DNA of 64,000 bases. Origin: Leucaena leucocephala (Eukaryota; Streptophyta; Magnoliopsida; Fabales; Fabaceae). The position numbers and the translations under genes are program-made. Under the pieces are notes generated by a model. It had not been told where the DNA came from, did no database searches, and saw only the letters and a program-made list of their open reading frames with translations. Each line of letters starts with the position of its first letter. Positions within the stretch are counted from its first letter, which is position 1. Of the stretch, positions 1 to 12,818 are shown piece after piece. The stretch lies in assembly GCA_037074615.1 (NCBI GenBank), contig CM073562.1, positions 15,919,001-15,983,000 of the forward strand, read 5' to 3'.

Positions 1-260
1 CCAAATATATATATATGAAAATTTTATTTATAAAAAGGACCTTAGTTTGAGTGTTGTTACTCTATGTATAAATTCTTTATTGTATAAATACTTTTTTTTG
101 TGTATAAAAATATATCATATCTTTCGGGCTAATAAAATTTTCAAACAGGAATTTCTCACTAAATTTTCCTATATATATACATGATTCTCAAAGTAGAACT
201 TGAATGATGTGTTTTTATGTTACATGTATTTTGCACTAACAGTGTTTCCTTGTTCCTCAG

Positions 261-1914
261 CATGACATCTCGTGCAGATCAAAATGACAAATGGGCATCT
301 TATGCTGGACCTGGAGGATGGAATGGTAAATGAATTCATTCAATTTGCATGCTTTTGAACTTCCCAAGATTGTGAACAAAAACATTACTATTAATGATCA
401 TAATATAAACAATAAGCAGTTATTTTGATTGGTAATAAGAAGGGACTTGGATTCTGTTTTAAAACAAAGTGAGAGTAAAATCTAAGCAAAAACAAACACT
501 TGAGACTCTGTCAGATTACTTTTGCTTGTATTTACTATGAGGAAAATATATTCCTCATTCCTCAAAACACATGTTTGGCTTCAGATCCTGATATGCTTGA
601 AGTGGGAAATGGAGGCATGACAACAGAGGAATATAAAGCTCATTTCAGCATATGGGCATTAGTTAAGGTAGAAGCAAACATAATAATACTAACATTATTT
701 CCATTTATCACAATTAGAAAATCTTTCTTAGGAAGTGAATTCTTCATTCTAAGTATTTTCTTGTATATAATTTTACAAGGCTCCTTTGTTGATTGGATGT
801 GATATTCAAGCGATGGATAATACAACTCATGGAATTCTAAGCAACAAGGAAGTTATTGCAGTAAACCAAGGCATGTACAGAACGAAAACTCTGCTATAGA
901 AGCAGCATTGCTTATCTCTTCCATGAAAAAGTTCTCTCATACTTGTAATCTTCTGGTTATGCAGATAAACTAGGAGTTCAGGGGGAAAAGGTGAAAAGCA
1001 ATAATGATTTGGAGGTAAATGTCTTTCTTTTCATTGGGAATAAGATTCTCAACACCATCACTTATATGCCATTCTATGCTTTACAAATTTCACTGCAAAG
1101 CTATATATCAAACTGCTTCCAAAGTCCAACTAAAATTCAAAATGAGTTTCTTTTTTGGAAAAATTGGTGAAAAATATCTATTTAGAAATTGTATTGGCTA
1201 ATAGGACTTGATATGTTTTCATATATAGAAAATACCGATACTTTAAATAATTTATACACACTAAGTACTATTACTCGAATTCAGGTCTTTCTATTTAATA
1301 AACTTTTAAACATGAACTTTTCACCAATTTTCACTTCCATTTTCATGCAAATTGAATGGAGGTTATAATCAAACTTTGAATTGAAATAGTTCATCACATA
1401 AAAACTGAAGTTATCAAGAACATGAACCCTTTTCACACTTTAAGAAGAATGAGTTTTCTGGTGAAAAAAGCGTATTAGGATAAGAAAATTATCGGCGAAC
1501 ATTCATTCATGTTTTGTAATCATACACGCCAATTTTCCCGAGTTCAAACTACTTGAAGAAAGTGAAAGTGACAGGTTTGGGCTGGTCCCTTGAGTAATCA
1601 CAAGGTGGCAGTGATCTTATGGAACAGAAGTTCATCAAAAGCAACAGTGACTGCATCTTGGTCTGAAATAGGCCTGAAATCTGAGACTGTAGTTAATGCA
1701 AGAGACTTATGGACTGTGAGTTACAAACTAAAAATTTTTATATTGTTCTTCAGAATTCATCGTACATAATAGGATGAGCATCATTTTGATTTACAAGTAA
1801 TGAATTGTCCAGTACTCAACTCTAAAATCAGTTTCTGGGGAAATATCTGCTGAATTGGAATCACATGCTTGCAAGATGTATGTTTTGACTCCGCGCTCTA
1901 AAACAGGATCCTAG
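261..1914 (+). CDS. Alpha-galactosidase, 3' part (first tandem copy, cut by window start)
   Basis: GH27 alpha-galactosidase, which removes terminal alpha-1,6-galactose from raffinose-type sugars, galactomannans and glycolipids, probably in the wall or vacuole. Six 3' exons are visible: 261-325, 585-667, 780-870, 965-1014, 1575-1715 and 1813-1914. They encode the last part of the barrel (TSRADQNDKWASYAGPGGWN, then DPDMLEVGNGGMTTEEY) and the C-terminal beta domain (VWAGPLSNHKVAVILWNRSS), ending KTGS-stop. The exons carrying both catalytic Asp residues lie before the window. Frame is open throughout, and the Trp in NDKWAS that is a stop in the next copy is intact here. The intron after 870 has a GC donor (AAG|GC). 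Exon layout is identical to the copy at 3658-9093, so the two are tandem duplicates. Family assignment is secure; whether the whole gene is functional cannot be judged. Confidence 0.93.
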
Positions 1915-3548
1915 TTGCAGCCAGAGGCAGAGAAGAGTAAGAAAGTGGTTGCTGCTATTCAATGTTCCCAGAAGTAATAGAGAAAAAAACAAACATGAAT
2001 TTATTTCAAAAGAGAATGTACAACGTACAAGTTAGACTTCCAATTTGCTTACATGATCCAATATGCTATTTATTAAATTTGATCTAAGAGTCAGATACTC
2101 TTATGATCCTAAATATAGAAACTAATTGAAATTAGTTTCGATCCTAAATATAAGACATCAATCCCCATTTTCTCTCATATTTATCACTCTAAAAATACCC
2201 TTATTTAGTACTCCGTCAATAATAATTAAAAACTTACATATAGATATTTTAGAGAGATAATCACATTTGTTTAATTAACTAATTTGTCTAACTTTCTTAA
2301 TCTACCCAGATTAGTTAAATAGTTCTTACATAAAAAATCAGAGGAATAATTTTATGCTGCAAGAGCAATCAGAAACACACCATCAGTTACCATAGCAATC
2401 TGTGGTGTAATCTATTGAAATGGCATAAGCCAAGCACAAATTGGTTAGTGAATCAAAGAGATACTTGGCAAACATTATGAAAGGAATAAAGAATCTGTAA
2501 AACTGAGAGAGGTTTAGGGAAAGTCAGGATATATTTCCCTCTTAAGTACAGTATTATCCAAAAAAAAAAGAAGTCATGCCCTGCAATTAATTAGAACTTA
2601 GATCTAAACATTCCTGTGACTTGTATAATCAAATTGTCAAAGCCTATGAGATAAATGTATAAGAACAGCTTAAGATTAAGTTGTTTTCTTGTGAGCTTTA
2701 TGAACCCTTTTGGGGTTTGAGATTTGAATAGTTGGCTAGGCTATATGTTATGAGTCCCCCATCATGGAACCTCACAAGTAAAGCGCGGTTTATAAGTTCA
2801 AAGAGCTTTCCTACTTAATAGGCTAGTCTTTTGGAATAAGCTTTGTTTTTAGATTTGTATTCACAACACTACATACCATTGATTTAGATGTTGTCATCCA
2901 GAATCTTAGTACTTTTATAATAACGCGAATCAAAGCATTTTTTTTTAAACTCAGATATCACTGGATGAAGTAAATACTAATTCAACTACAGTGTTGAATA
3001 AAAAGAAGCCTTTAGTTATGTTGTGTTGGTCATCTAAGTAACAAAGAACATTGGAAGCTCAGTCTCATGGAGTTTGACCTGCTGTGTGAACACAAAAAAT
3101 CCATCTTCTTCACCTTGCACCAAAGTCATACAATCATACTTCGGATCTACCACCATAAATCTGATATTACTGTTCCTTCAGTTGAAGGAATTGACCAAAA
3201 ATGGGATATTTTGTTTTTTTAATGGGGAAAAAATCGTCCGTTCTGCATTTCTGGCCTTCCTCTTCTCATCCAAATTCAATAATACCAAACACCTGTAAAA
3301 GCCTGTAAGTTATTGATAAGTTAATGATAATGTTGAATGAAGTAGTTATCTATAAAGCATTTAGTTGAGGAGAAGAAAAGGTGAAGAGGATTGACATCAT
3401 AATGTGGACCAAGAAAGGTACAAAAAGATGTAGCGTATTGAATTCAAAAACATCAGCAACCAATATTTTATTTTACCTAATCTGATAGTGTTTGAACTTT
3501 TGAAAACCAATCAACAACCACCAAGTCTCATCATATACCTTCTCCTAC

Positions 3549-3580
<32 letters not shown>

Positions 3581-3657
3581 AGATGTACAAATGATACCAT
3601 AAAGTAGGAGGTTTGAAGATCAAGATTGAGAGTGTAGCTAAAGAAGGAAACAGAGAA
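1915..3657. other. Spacer between the two alpha-galactosidase copies
   Basis: About 1.7 kb holding the 3' UTR of the first copy and the promoter of the second. No convincing coding segment was seen; the 74-codon open frame at 3074-3298 has no recognisable similarity. A short AT/GT microsatellite (3547-3580) lies about 80 bp before the next start codon. A stretch near 2100-2240 containing TACTCCGTC resembles the ends of degraded plant MITEs, but no clear boundaries were found. Confidence 0.6.
3547..3580. repeat. Compound (AT)n(GT)n microsatellite
   Basis: Alternating AT then GT dinucleotides just upstream of the second alpha-galactosidase start, probably in its promoter or 5' UTR. Confidence 0.9.
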
Positions 3658-3885
3658 ATGGGGTATATGGGAAAAGATGAACCAGGTTTAAGGGGAGGTT
3701 TGTTGTGTCTGCTTCTGCTGTTAAGTGCAATAATGAGTGCTTCTTCTACTACTTCTTTCAACAGAAGCACTTCAGATCAGTTCAGAAGATTCTTGCTTGT
3801 CAATGGACTTGGCCGCACTCCTCCTATGGGGTAACCTTTCTACTACTTCTCTTTTTTCATTCGCATGTTCGTTATCTCCTAGTTT

Positions 3886-4137
3886 CACTACTACAGCAGA
3901 GACTTTTTACGTCTATTCTGTAGGTTTTATTCGTAACTCTTGAAGGGACATAAATACATGTGATGTAGTAAGTAGACTTATGTCTATCTGTTTTAAAGCA
4001 GACATTTGCTCTAAAATAGCTAAAACAGACGTAAATAAAATTTTCTATGTTCATTCACCCAGAACAGACGTCTATTGTAAAACAGATGTAGATAAGACTT
4101 TCTATGTCTGTTCACCCAAAACAGACTTTTTGTAATG
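3886..4137. mobile_element. Possible degraded CACTA-type mini element in intron 1
   Basis: Inside the 1.9-kb first intron of the second alpha-galactosidase. The left end starts CACTACTACAG and the right end reads as CATTACAAAAAGTCTG on the other strand, resembling CACTA-element termini. Inside are two 57-bp direct subrepeats (from about 4025 and 4082) with CTATGTxxxTTCACCCA and ACAGAC motifs, like subterminal repeats. No clear 3-bp target duplication was found, so this is tentative. Confidence 0.35.
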
Positions 4138-4814
4138 AGCATTTATACTTGTTTTTTTTTTTACATATATACTCTTATCTGTCCAACCCCCTCCCCCCCT
4201 TTTGTTAGTTTCATTTGCATGTTAGTAGCTTCATTATTTATTGCTTAAAGAGAAGAGATATACGTGGGGATGAGGGAAATTTGGAAGCCATTTTAAGGGT
4301 CTAAGTTTGAGTTGAATAGAGAGAGACAGAGGCATCCAATGGAATTGGATTGGAGAAAATGATACAAACCTAATATTTACAGTTTTTGGTCCATCACATC
4401 CATGTGTTTTCTTATCAAGTCTGAGAGAGAGAGTTTTGCTGGGTTGTATTGATAGAGATTTAAGTTCTTTTCAAGGAGGGTGATTTTATCCGGTATCATT
4501 AGTTAAGCTTATCCAACTTGACTCTAAATTAACATCAATATATAACTCCTGAATATTGTGAGATATATATATATATATCCAACAAATATTTTAAGATTAA
4601 CCTATAACTTACATTTTTCTTATAACAATAATTAACTTAATTAATTTTTTTAATTTTATTAAGTTAATAATGTAATTCTTAGATTTATAACTAGAAAAGG
4701 CAGTATTTTATATATAAATTATAATTGAGATGAAAAATAAAAATAAAGAAGCACCAAAATGTAATAGAAATGGCACTCCAGCTGGCCATTTCTGCTCTCA
4801 TATATTTTCTGGGT

Positions 4815-4847
4815 TATTATTATTATTATTATTATCGTCGTCGTCGT
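4815..4847. repeat. Compound (TTA)n(TCG)n microsatellite
   Basis: Trinucleotide TTA repeats pass directly into TCG repeats within intron 1 of the second alpha-galactosidase. An AAGA tetranucleotide run lies nearby at about 5041-5062. Confidence 0.85.
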
Positions 4848-7800
4848 CTAATTAATGGCCTTCCAATGTCGTCAACAATAAGATGTTGGAAAATGTGGTA
4901 AAGGGACCACCTAAGAATTTCTTACATGATAAAATAAGGTTAAAATCTTTTATAAAAAATATATCTAAATTTAATATTTGATATTATCTTAAATAAAATT
5001 ATTTTTAATAAGAATATATATATACTAAAAAACATAAAAAAGAAAGAAAGAAAGAAAGAAAGTTTACCATGCCCAGAAAAACAAACTATTAATTAATAAA
5101 GATGAAGTTGTTTGGTTATCAATATGGATTCCCCAACAACTATATGTATTTTTTTAAAAAAAAAAATTAGATATGCCTCTTGGTTGGTGTTCGTTTGTAT
5201 TTAGTTTAATTTGATATAAAAAATTGGAGCCAGCCGATTAATGAAAAGCACCCTTGTGGATTTTAGTACAACCACTAATTAATATTCCACAAAGATTAGG
5301 TGACTACGATTCATTTGACGCTTTGTTTTCAACCAATCCTACTTTTTTAATTATTCAAAAATAATTAATTAAAATCAATAGTTGACTGTACCCACCTCAT
5401 CATCAACTTTCTAGATGCATATAATTTCATTTATGATGATGGATATCATTTTCAAACACACCCCTCATGAAATGTTTATTTAATTAAAAGCTACCCCATC
5501 ATTTTTTTAAATTAAAATAATGGGCTATCTAGTATTATTAGAATCATGAGAAAGAAATTTAATTAAAAGGTTAAAAGGATTCATTTATTAGTTTTAATAT
5601 TTCTTTAATTTCAAACATTCAAAATATAAAAAGAAAATATAATTTTTCAATTTACACTTTTATTTAATGTGATTTTAATTAAATTATTTAATTTCTATTG
5701 TAGTCTATTATTTTACATATAATGAAAAGTTTGGTGACCAACTTTGAATAATGATCAGATGGAATAGCTGGAACCATTTTGGCTGCAATATTAATGAAGA
5801 CTTGATTAAACAAACAGGTAATGACTTTATTATCAATCCGTCAATAAAATTAATGCCCCAAAATTATATTTAAAATAAATTTGAGACTTTTTTTTCTGAG
5901 AAATTCAAACACACACAAAATATTAGTTAATTAATATTAACTTAATTAGGGATAACATCTTTTGATTGTTTCACAGCTGATGCAATGGTGTCAAAGGGTC
6001 TTGCTTCTCTGGGATACAAATATGTTAATATTGGTAAACTAATCTTGGATTAATTAACATAATTCTTTATAGTAAACATGCTTGTTTTATTATTCTCTTA
6101 ATAATTGTTTTTCTAAATCATGATTTTCTATGACTTTTAGATGATTGTTGGGCTGAATCTACTCGAGACTCTCGGGTAATTTATATTCAACATTATTTTT
6201 TATAATTTTAATTCTTTTTTGGCTAAATATAATTTAAATTGAATAACAAAATTATATACTACTAGAAGCATTAGTCTATTCTGTAGCATACTCCTCTAGT
6301 TTTTGTTCCTAAATGAATAACTTTAATTTATTTTATTTTTTATATTTATTATTTTTTAAACTAATTTATCTCTAATGTGACACAATAGTATTTTAGAGAA
6401 ATTATGTCATATTTGATATAATTAATTAATTGGGTTAATACAATTTTTAATCTTTCAAATTTATGTACCCTTATTTAATTTTGGTCCATCAAATTTTAAA
6501 CTATAGGTTTTAATTTTTTAAATTTTTTTATCTAAAACGTTGGTTTTTGTAATTTAATTAAAATGTGAATCATTTTCTCTAAATAGACTTCTAGTTTGAA
6601 ACTTAAAATACTAAAACTATAATTTGTACAAATTTAACAGATAAAAAGTTGTATTAATCTTAATTAATATATTTAACTTTTTTAATCTACCTCGTATTGT
6701 AGGGGAGTAACTTTTCGCCCTCAAGATAAGCGGAAGAAATTAATAAAATCTCTGTGATATGGGTTAGTGAGACTGGATTTATCTTCTGAAAACATCTAAT
6801 TTGTTGCAGGGAAATTTGGTGGCAAAACGTTCAACATTTCCTTCAGGAATCAAAGCTGTGGCTGATTATGTTCATGCCAAAGGTCTAAAGCTGGGAATTT
6901 ATTCTGATGCTGGGTATGATCACTTCCACCAATAAACCTCTTCTATATATATATATGAGCTTATTGAAGCATTTTTCTTATATCTGCTACAATTTCTCTG
7001 CAGAACTCTAACATGCGCAAAGAAGCAGCCTGGATCACTTGGACATGAATACCAAGATGCAAAAACATTTGCTTCCTGGGTAATCTCTACTTAACAAGCA
7101 TTCATTTCTATATATATATATATATAACAACTTTTGCAGAAGATTATAATTGAAATGTTACAACAGGGAATAGACTACTTGAAGTATGATAACTGTGAGG
7201 ATACACATGGTCTTAGTCCAAAGATAAGGTATGAATTATTGGAAGCCTTTGAGTGAATGAATGTAAGAAGTTTGTGAAAGAGGAAAGAAATAATTACAAG
7301 TTGTTGTGAACAACGCAGGTACCCCATAATGACTCATGCTTTGTTGAAAGCTGGAAGGCCAATCTTCTTCTCTCTATGTGAATGGTAATGTTCCATATTA
7401 CTCCAAGTTTCCTGAAACTGCATTTTTTTTTCTTGAGAAAAATATGAATTGCTTTGTGAGCTCTCAGGGGAAGAGAAGACCCAGCAACTTGGGCCAGAAA
7501 CGTGGGAAATAGCTGGAGAACAACAGGAGATATTAAAGATAACTGGTTCAGGTGATTAGCCATCAAACCATATATATATATATATATTGATATGGGTTAA
7601 TACTAATCCAATTTTAGTTTTGGTTTCATAAGGACCTGGTTTAAATTTAAGTATAAGGACTAAAACTAAAACTCGTTAAAAATATAGAGACTAGCTGTTA
7701 AATTCAGACTAAATTGTTATGAAACTATAAGGATTAAGACTAAAATTTTATCAAACTATAAGAACAAAACCCTCTCTATATATAATCTGATGCTCAATGT

Positions 7801-9093
7801 AGAATCTGAATTATGAACTGATGATGTTACTTGTTTTTCTCAGTATGACATCTCTGGCAGATCAAAATGATAGATGAGCATCTTATGCTGGGCCTGGAGG
7901 ATGGAATGGTAATGAATCTCTCTTGTTATGTATATCATGCATGCTAAATATCTGACAAATTACTCAAACGCTTAATGAGAACCCAGAAAAGAAAGCACTA
8001 TATTGATGAAAAACAAAAGAGTGAATCAGTTTGCTCATATCATGACATTGTCAATGTATGTATTTGGAAACAGATCCTGATATGCTTGAAGTGGGAAATG
8101 GAGGCATGACAACTGAAGAATACAGAGCTCATTTCAGCATATGGGCATTAGTTAAGGTAGAATGAAATAAATAAATAATCTTTTTTGAGAAAAACGAATG
8201 GATTTTGAAGTATAAGTATTTGTTTTTATGGTTGTGTTTGTGCAGGCTCCTTTATTGATAGGGTGCGATATTAGATCAATGGATAAGACAACATATGAAC
8301 TACTCAGCAACAAGGAAGTTATAGCAGTAAACCAAGGCATGAACCGAACACATCATCAAACTCTAATATCATACCCTTCTTCATTCTTCAATACAAAATG
8401 CTTTAGAACTTACTGTCTTATTATCATGATGTAGACAAGCTAGGAGTTCAAGGGAAAAAGGTGAAAAGTATTTATGGTTTGGAGGTACTATTATCTCTCA
8501 TTTTTCACGTTCTTTTCACTATTTATTATGCCGCTCTACATTTTCTAGTTTAGATATTAAAGGGCGACTCAATACAAAGGGTCTCACCAAGTGAAATTTA
8601 AGGAGGGATAGATGTATACAATCTTACCCTAGAAAGTAAAGAGACTATTTCTAGAATTTGAATCCGTAGCCTTTATATTATATAATGGAAACTTTATCAT
8701 TACTCCGAGATTCACCATCTTGCAATCTATATAACAAGATCTTATATTGTGACAGGTATGGGCTGGTCCTCTGAGTAATTACAAGGTGGCAGTGATCCTA
8801 TGGAATAGAAGCTCATTTAAAGCCAAAGTGACAGCATATTGGTCTGACATAGGGCTCAAACCAGGAACTATAGTTGATGCAAGAGATTTATGGGCTGTGA
8901 GTTGTTTCTTTACTTGAAAGCTATATAAGTATATATATAGTCTTATTCATCTCTAAATGTTTATAATTTCTTATGATGAATTCTGCAGCACTCAACTGAA
9001 TCATCCGTTTCTGGGCAAATCTCAGCATATTTGGAATCACATGATTGCAAGATGTTTGTGCTTACTCCCAAATATCATCAATTCACTTCCTAG

Positions 9094-9914
9094 ATGCGTG
9101 TTTGTGGTTGTTGAGGATTCTTAGAAGTGAGATAGAAATAAAAATAATGTATTAAGTCGTATGAGAGATTGACTCAGATAGAGATATATAAAATATCAAC
9201 TATGATCAAAGTTTAAATATTTATCACTATTTTAAATAAATGTGGTTTATTATTTAATTTAAATTTTAAATTAATTTCAGTTCCCATAATTTTAGTATAA
9301 TAAGATTTTTTAAGTTCTTCAAGGTATGTCAATTGAATTTTCTAAATATAAATATTTAGTATGTCAACAACAAGCTGTCCTAGTAACAACGCTACCCGTC
9401 ATATTTGGATGAAGTTTTAGGTTGTATTATAAACTCAACTGAAAAAAACTCTCTCAATATGATTTTTTTTTCGAATAAAATTTTCTATAGAATTTAATTT
9501 TATATTATAGATAGATATTATATATAAAATATTGAAAAAGCCCTGAATTACATGGCAATCTCGTATCTCACACTCCACTTAAGGCTTGATTCAATTTTAC
9601 CTCCAAAACATTTTCCCCTGAACAGAGTTCGTTTATCAAGTACTTGGCTTTGAAACTTCAAAATATGTTTTGAGCAGTGTAAGAATCAAGTACTTTTTTT
9701 GTCTCTTGAAGAGCCCAAGAAGCGATACAAATTAATTCTAAAATTGAAAAAGGCATCATCTCTTGAAACATCTGCAATAGAGAAATTCACAGAACTGGAT
9801 TTGCTTCATTTTCATCTTCCTGCTTCTCTCACATGAGGTAAAACTGTAAATACAGCTTCTGAGTCCTGATATAGAGAAGGGAAAACAAACTATGCCGAGA
9901 AGCTGAGAAAGTAA
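9094..9914. other. Spacer between alpha-galactosidase and PPR pseudogene
   Basis: About 0.8 kb of AT-rich DNA with the 3' flank of the alpha-galactosidase copy and the former promoter of the PPR gene. No gene, RNA gene or clear repeat was seen. Confidence 0.6.
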
Positions 9915-11831
9915 ATGTCATTGCGTATTTCATTGCTTTCCAATTTCAAAAGGCCTCTGTACTTATGGAACCTTATGATTCGAGACTCCACCAACAATGG
10001 GTTATTCTCAGAAACACTAAAGATATACTCTTCCATGGCTCGCTAAGGGGTTCTTGGTAATAGCTTCACTTACCCTCTGGCCCTCAAGGCCTGTGGAAAG
10101 ATTGCTTCTATTCGAGATGGAACCAAGAGTCATGGTCGTATACTGAGACTTGGCTATGGAGAAGACGCTTTTGTTCAAACCGCTCTCATTGATATGTACT
10201 CCAGATGCTCTGAAATTGTTTATTCACGCCTTGTGTTCGATGGAATGCCTGTGAGAAGCGTTGTCTCTTGGAATGCCATGATCTCTGCTTACTGTCGTGG
10301 TCCTTGGATGGAAGAAGCATTAATTCTGTTGAAAGAAATGTGGGTTTGTGGTTTTGACCCGAATTCTTCCACATTTGTTTCCATTTTGTCAGGTTATTCC
10401 AATTTAACTGCTTCCAACAAGTATCTTCTTCTGGGGCTATCAATACACTTTTGCTTGATCAAACATTGGCTAGAATTTTCTGAGACTTCATTAACCAATT
10501 CACTGATGAGCATGTACATACATTTTGGTCAAATAAATGGAGCAACCCAAGTTTTTGACATGATGCATGATAAGTCATTGATTTCTTGGACAACTATTAT
10601 CGGTGGTTTTCTTAACGTTGGCAATACTGCAGAAGCATTTAGAGTATTTCATTAAATGCGATGTCAAAGTACTGACGCAGACTCTGTTGTGTTTTTGAAT
10701 CTTGCTTTGGGTTGTATACAAGTAGGAAATCTTCGGTTGGCTTCATCCGTTCACTCTCTTATACTCAAAAGTGGATGTGATGAGGAGGAATCCATAGAAA
10801 ATGCGCTTGTGAGTATGTATGCAAAACGTGATGACCTTTCATCTGCTAGAAGAATATTTGACCTGGTCAATGAAAAAAACATTTTATTCTGGACATCCAT
10901 GATTGCAGGCTATGCTTCTTCAGGCAATCCTGTGGAATCATTGGAACTATTTAGAAAGCTACATAGGACAGAGATTAGACCAAATGTAGTAACTCTTGCG
11001 ACAGTTCTTTCAGCTTGTGCTGATTTGGGATTTCTGAGCATGGGACAAGCGATTGAAGAATACATTTTGATACATGGGTTTGATATCGATAAGAGAATCC
11101 AAGCATCTCTCATACACATGTACTCGAAATGTGGACGCATCAAGAAAGCAAGAGATTCATTTGAGAGAGTAAAGGATAAAGATTTAGTAGTATGGGCTTC
11201 TATGATAAATGGTTATGCCATTCATGGGATGGGGAAAGAGGCTATAAGCCTTTTCCATAAAATGCTAAAAGAAGAAGGTTTAATGCCTGATGCAATTGTT
11301 TACACTAGCATTTTACATGCTTGTAGCCGTTCAGGATTGTTGGAAGATGGACTGAACTATTTTAACAACATTGAAGGAGGAATTTGGAATAAATCCTACT
11401 GTAGAACATTATACTTCCTTGGTTGATCTTCTTGGTCGAGTCGGTCGGCTTGATTTAGCTTTAGATATCGTCGAGGGCATGCCACTCGAAGCACAGCGAC
11501 AAGCTTGGATCCCATTTCTTAATGCCTGCAGAATTCATGGTAACATTGAGCTGGGAAAGATTGCAGCTGCTAAATTGTTGGATCAAGGTCTGGGAAGATC
11601 TGGAAATTATGTGTTAATGGCTAATTTGTATACATCTTTTGGTAAGTGGAAGGAGGCACATATGATGAGAAAATTGATAACTAGTGAAGGATTGATTAAG
11701 TAATGTGGTTGGAGCTTGGTTGGATAAATGGTAGATTTCAGGCGTTTTCTGCAGGAAATCATTCTTACCTTCAGTTGGTAAATATCTACAAGACAAATAG
11801 AAGAGTTAAATGCTTCTCTTTTGGAAGCTAG
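9915..11831 (+). pseudogene. PLS-type pentatricopeptide repeat (PPR) pseudogene
   Basis: An intronless PPR protein of the PLS class with an E-type C-terminus. Such proteins normally act in organellar RNA editing or processing. Typical repeat text is clear: VSWNAMISAYCRG, VQTALIDMYSRC, LVVWASMINGYAIHGMGKEA, TSILHACSRSGLLEDG, LVDLLGRVGRLDLALDIV and, near the end, WIPFLNACRIHGNIELGK. The likely old start is ATG 9915. In that frame there are stops TAA at 10044-10046 and TAA at 10653-10655. The frame shifts by one base near 11370 (FNN to KEEFGINPTVEHY). A further stop follows at 11701, and another shift near 11725 is needed to reach INGRFQAFSAGNHS. At least five lesions exclude a functional product. 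The repeat order remains collinear, so it decayed in place. The short open frames within it are remnants. Confidence 0.93.
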
Positions 11832-12818
11832 TTAGCAATGGCTATAAATAATGATCTTTAAAAGAAAATAGATTATGGCTTGTGAGTTATTTTGAAATGA
11901 TTGTGAACATGCACAGTTGAGTTTGCATGTTTAATATAAACATGGGACCTTCACCACTGCTATCTAAATCTAAAAGTAATTGGGATTGTCAATGACAAGT
12001 TGCTCCAATGGTAGCACTACCTGTTTAGCTTGGATGAGTTCTCAAGCTCAAACCTGATATTGACATGCTTATGTGTTTAAATTAATTAATTGAAATTAAA
12101 AAAAAATAAAGCACTTGGGACTAGTTTAGGACTAAAAAACAACTAATCTATGAAAATAACTAATTCATTGTACACCAATTCTTCTGTCAACCGTTGGCCA
12201 AATTTTAAGGAAAAAAGAAAAATCTGTCAAGTTGTTTACTAATATTTGAATGACTTACGTGCAACAATAGTTTTCTAAGTGATAGTGCGAATATTTGGTA
12301 CCATCACCTAATTTAGATTTGAACATTGTTGGGTAATATTTACATTTTCTTTTTGCAAGAACTTTATCGTAGGCGCTCAGCTTTTTGTTACTTGCATTAA
12401 ATAATTCTAAAAATTTTATAAATTTTCTTTTCCTTTGGTATTATCTTGCAGATCTCCTGTGTTAATATTTTTAGCAAAAATTCTGGATACTCAAATATTA
12501 AAAAATGGAATTGCAACAAATTTATTTTTATTTTATTTTTTCTTCAACCCACTTGCTGTTTTCGCTAGATGAAATCAGCTAATTAATGATGAAAATGATA
12601 GAGATTCATAGCAACTAGAATGAGATATTATTACTCAAATATGAAAGATCACAGAGCATTTCTAGTAACAAAATCAATTGGCAGTTGGCACTCAACAACA
12701 GATTTCTAGTAACATCTGATACACGACATTTTTCCTGTGTAAGAATGGCATTTTGGCCAACATGTTCGACAGATAATTAAAACACTATATGCACATATTC
12801 TTTCTTTTCCTTCGTTGT
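11832..12818. other. Spacer between PPR and TEX2-like pseudogenes
   Basis: About 1 kb of AT-rich sequence with the 3' ends of two convergent pseudogenes. Nothing else was recognised. Confidence 0.6.

Larger units (their letters stand above)
3658..9093 (+). pseudogene. Alpha-galactosidase, second tandem copy with one nonsense codon
   Basis: GH27 alpha-galactosidase gene with 15 exons: 3658-3830, 5759-5817, 5977-6033, 6141-6175, 6810-6913, 7004-7079, 7167-7228, 7319-7384, 7468-7551, 7844-7908, 8074-8156, 8246-8336, 8435-8484, 8756-8896 and 8989-9093. They total 1251 nt (417 codons), a normal length for plant family members. The start is the ATG at 3658; it is followed by a hydrophobic LLCLLLLLSAIMSA signal segment and LLVNGLGRTPPMGWNSW. 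The nucleophile Asp (YLKYDNC, residue 176) and acid/base Asp (WRTTGDIKDNW, residue 232) are present. At 7875-7877 the Trp codon of the NDxWASYAGPGG motif is TGA, codon 250, which would remove the rest of the barrel and the beta domain. Every other splice site and the frame are good, so inactivation looks recent. Alternatives are a sequencing error, a segregating null allele or readthrough. The intron after 8336 has a GC donor. Confidence 0.88.

Noticed and set aside
3531..3770. Minus-strand open frame of 79 codons
   Set aside because: It runs through an AT/GT microsatellite and is antisense to the first exon of the alpha-galactosidase copy.
7844..7908. Functional stop-codon readthrough or selenocysteine at the alpha-galactosidase TGA
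   Set aside because: The base context after TGA (GCA) lacks a known strong readthrough signal, and flowering plants do not use selenocysteine in this way; simple nonsense mutation is more likely.
10194..11703. Three separate PPR genes
   Set aside because: The three open frames are collinear parts of one gene broken by a stop at 10653 and a frameshift near 11370.
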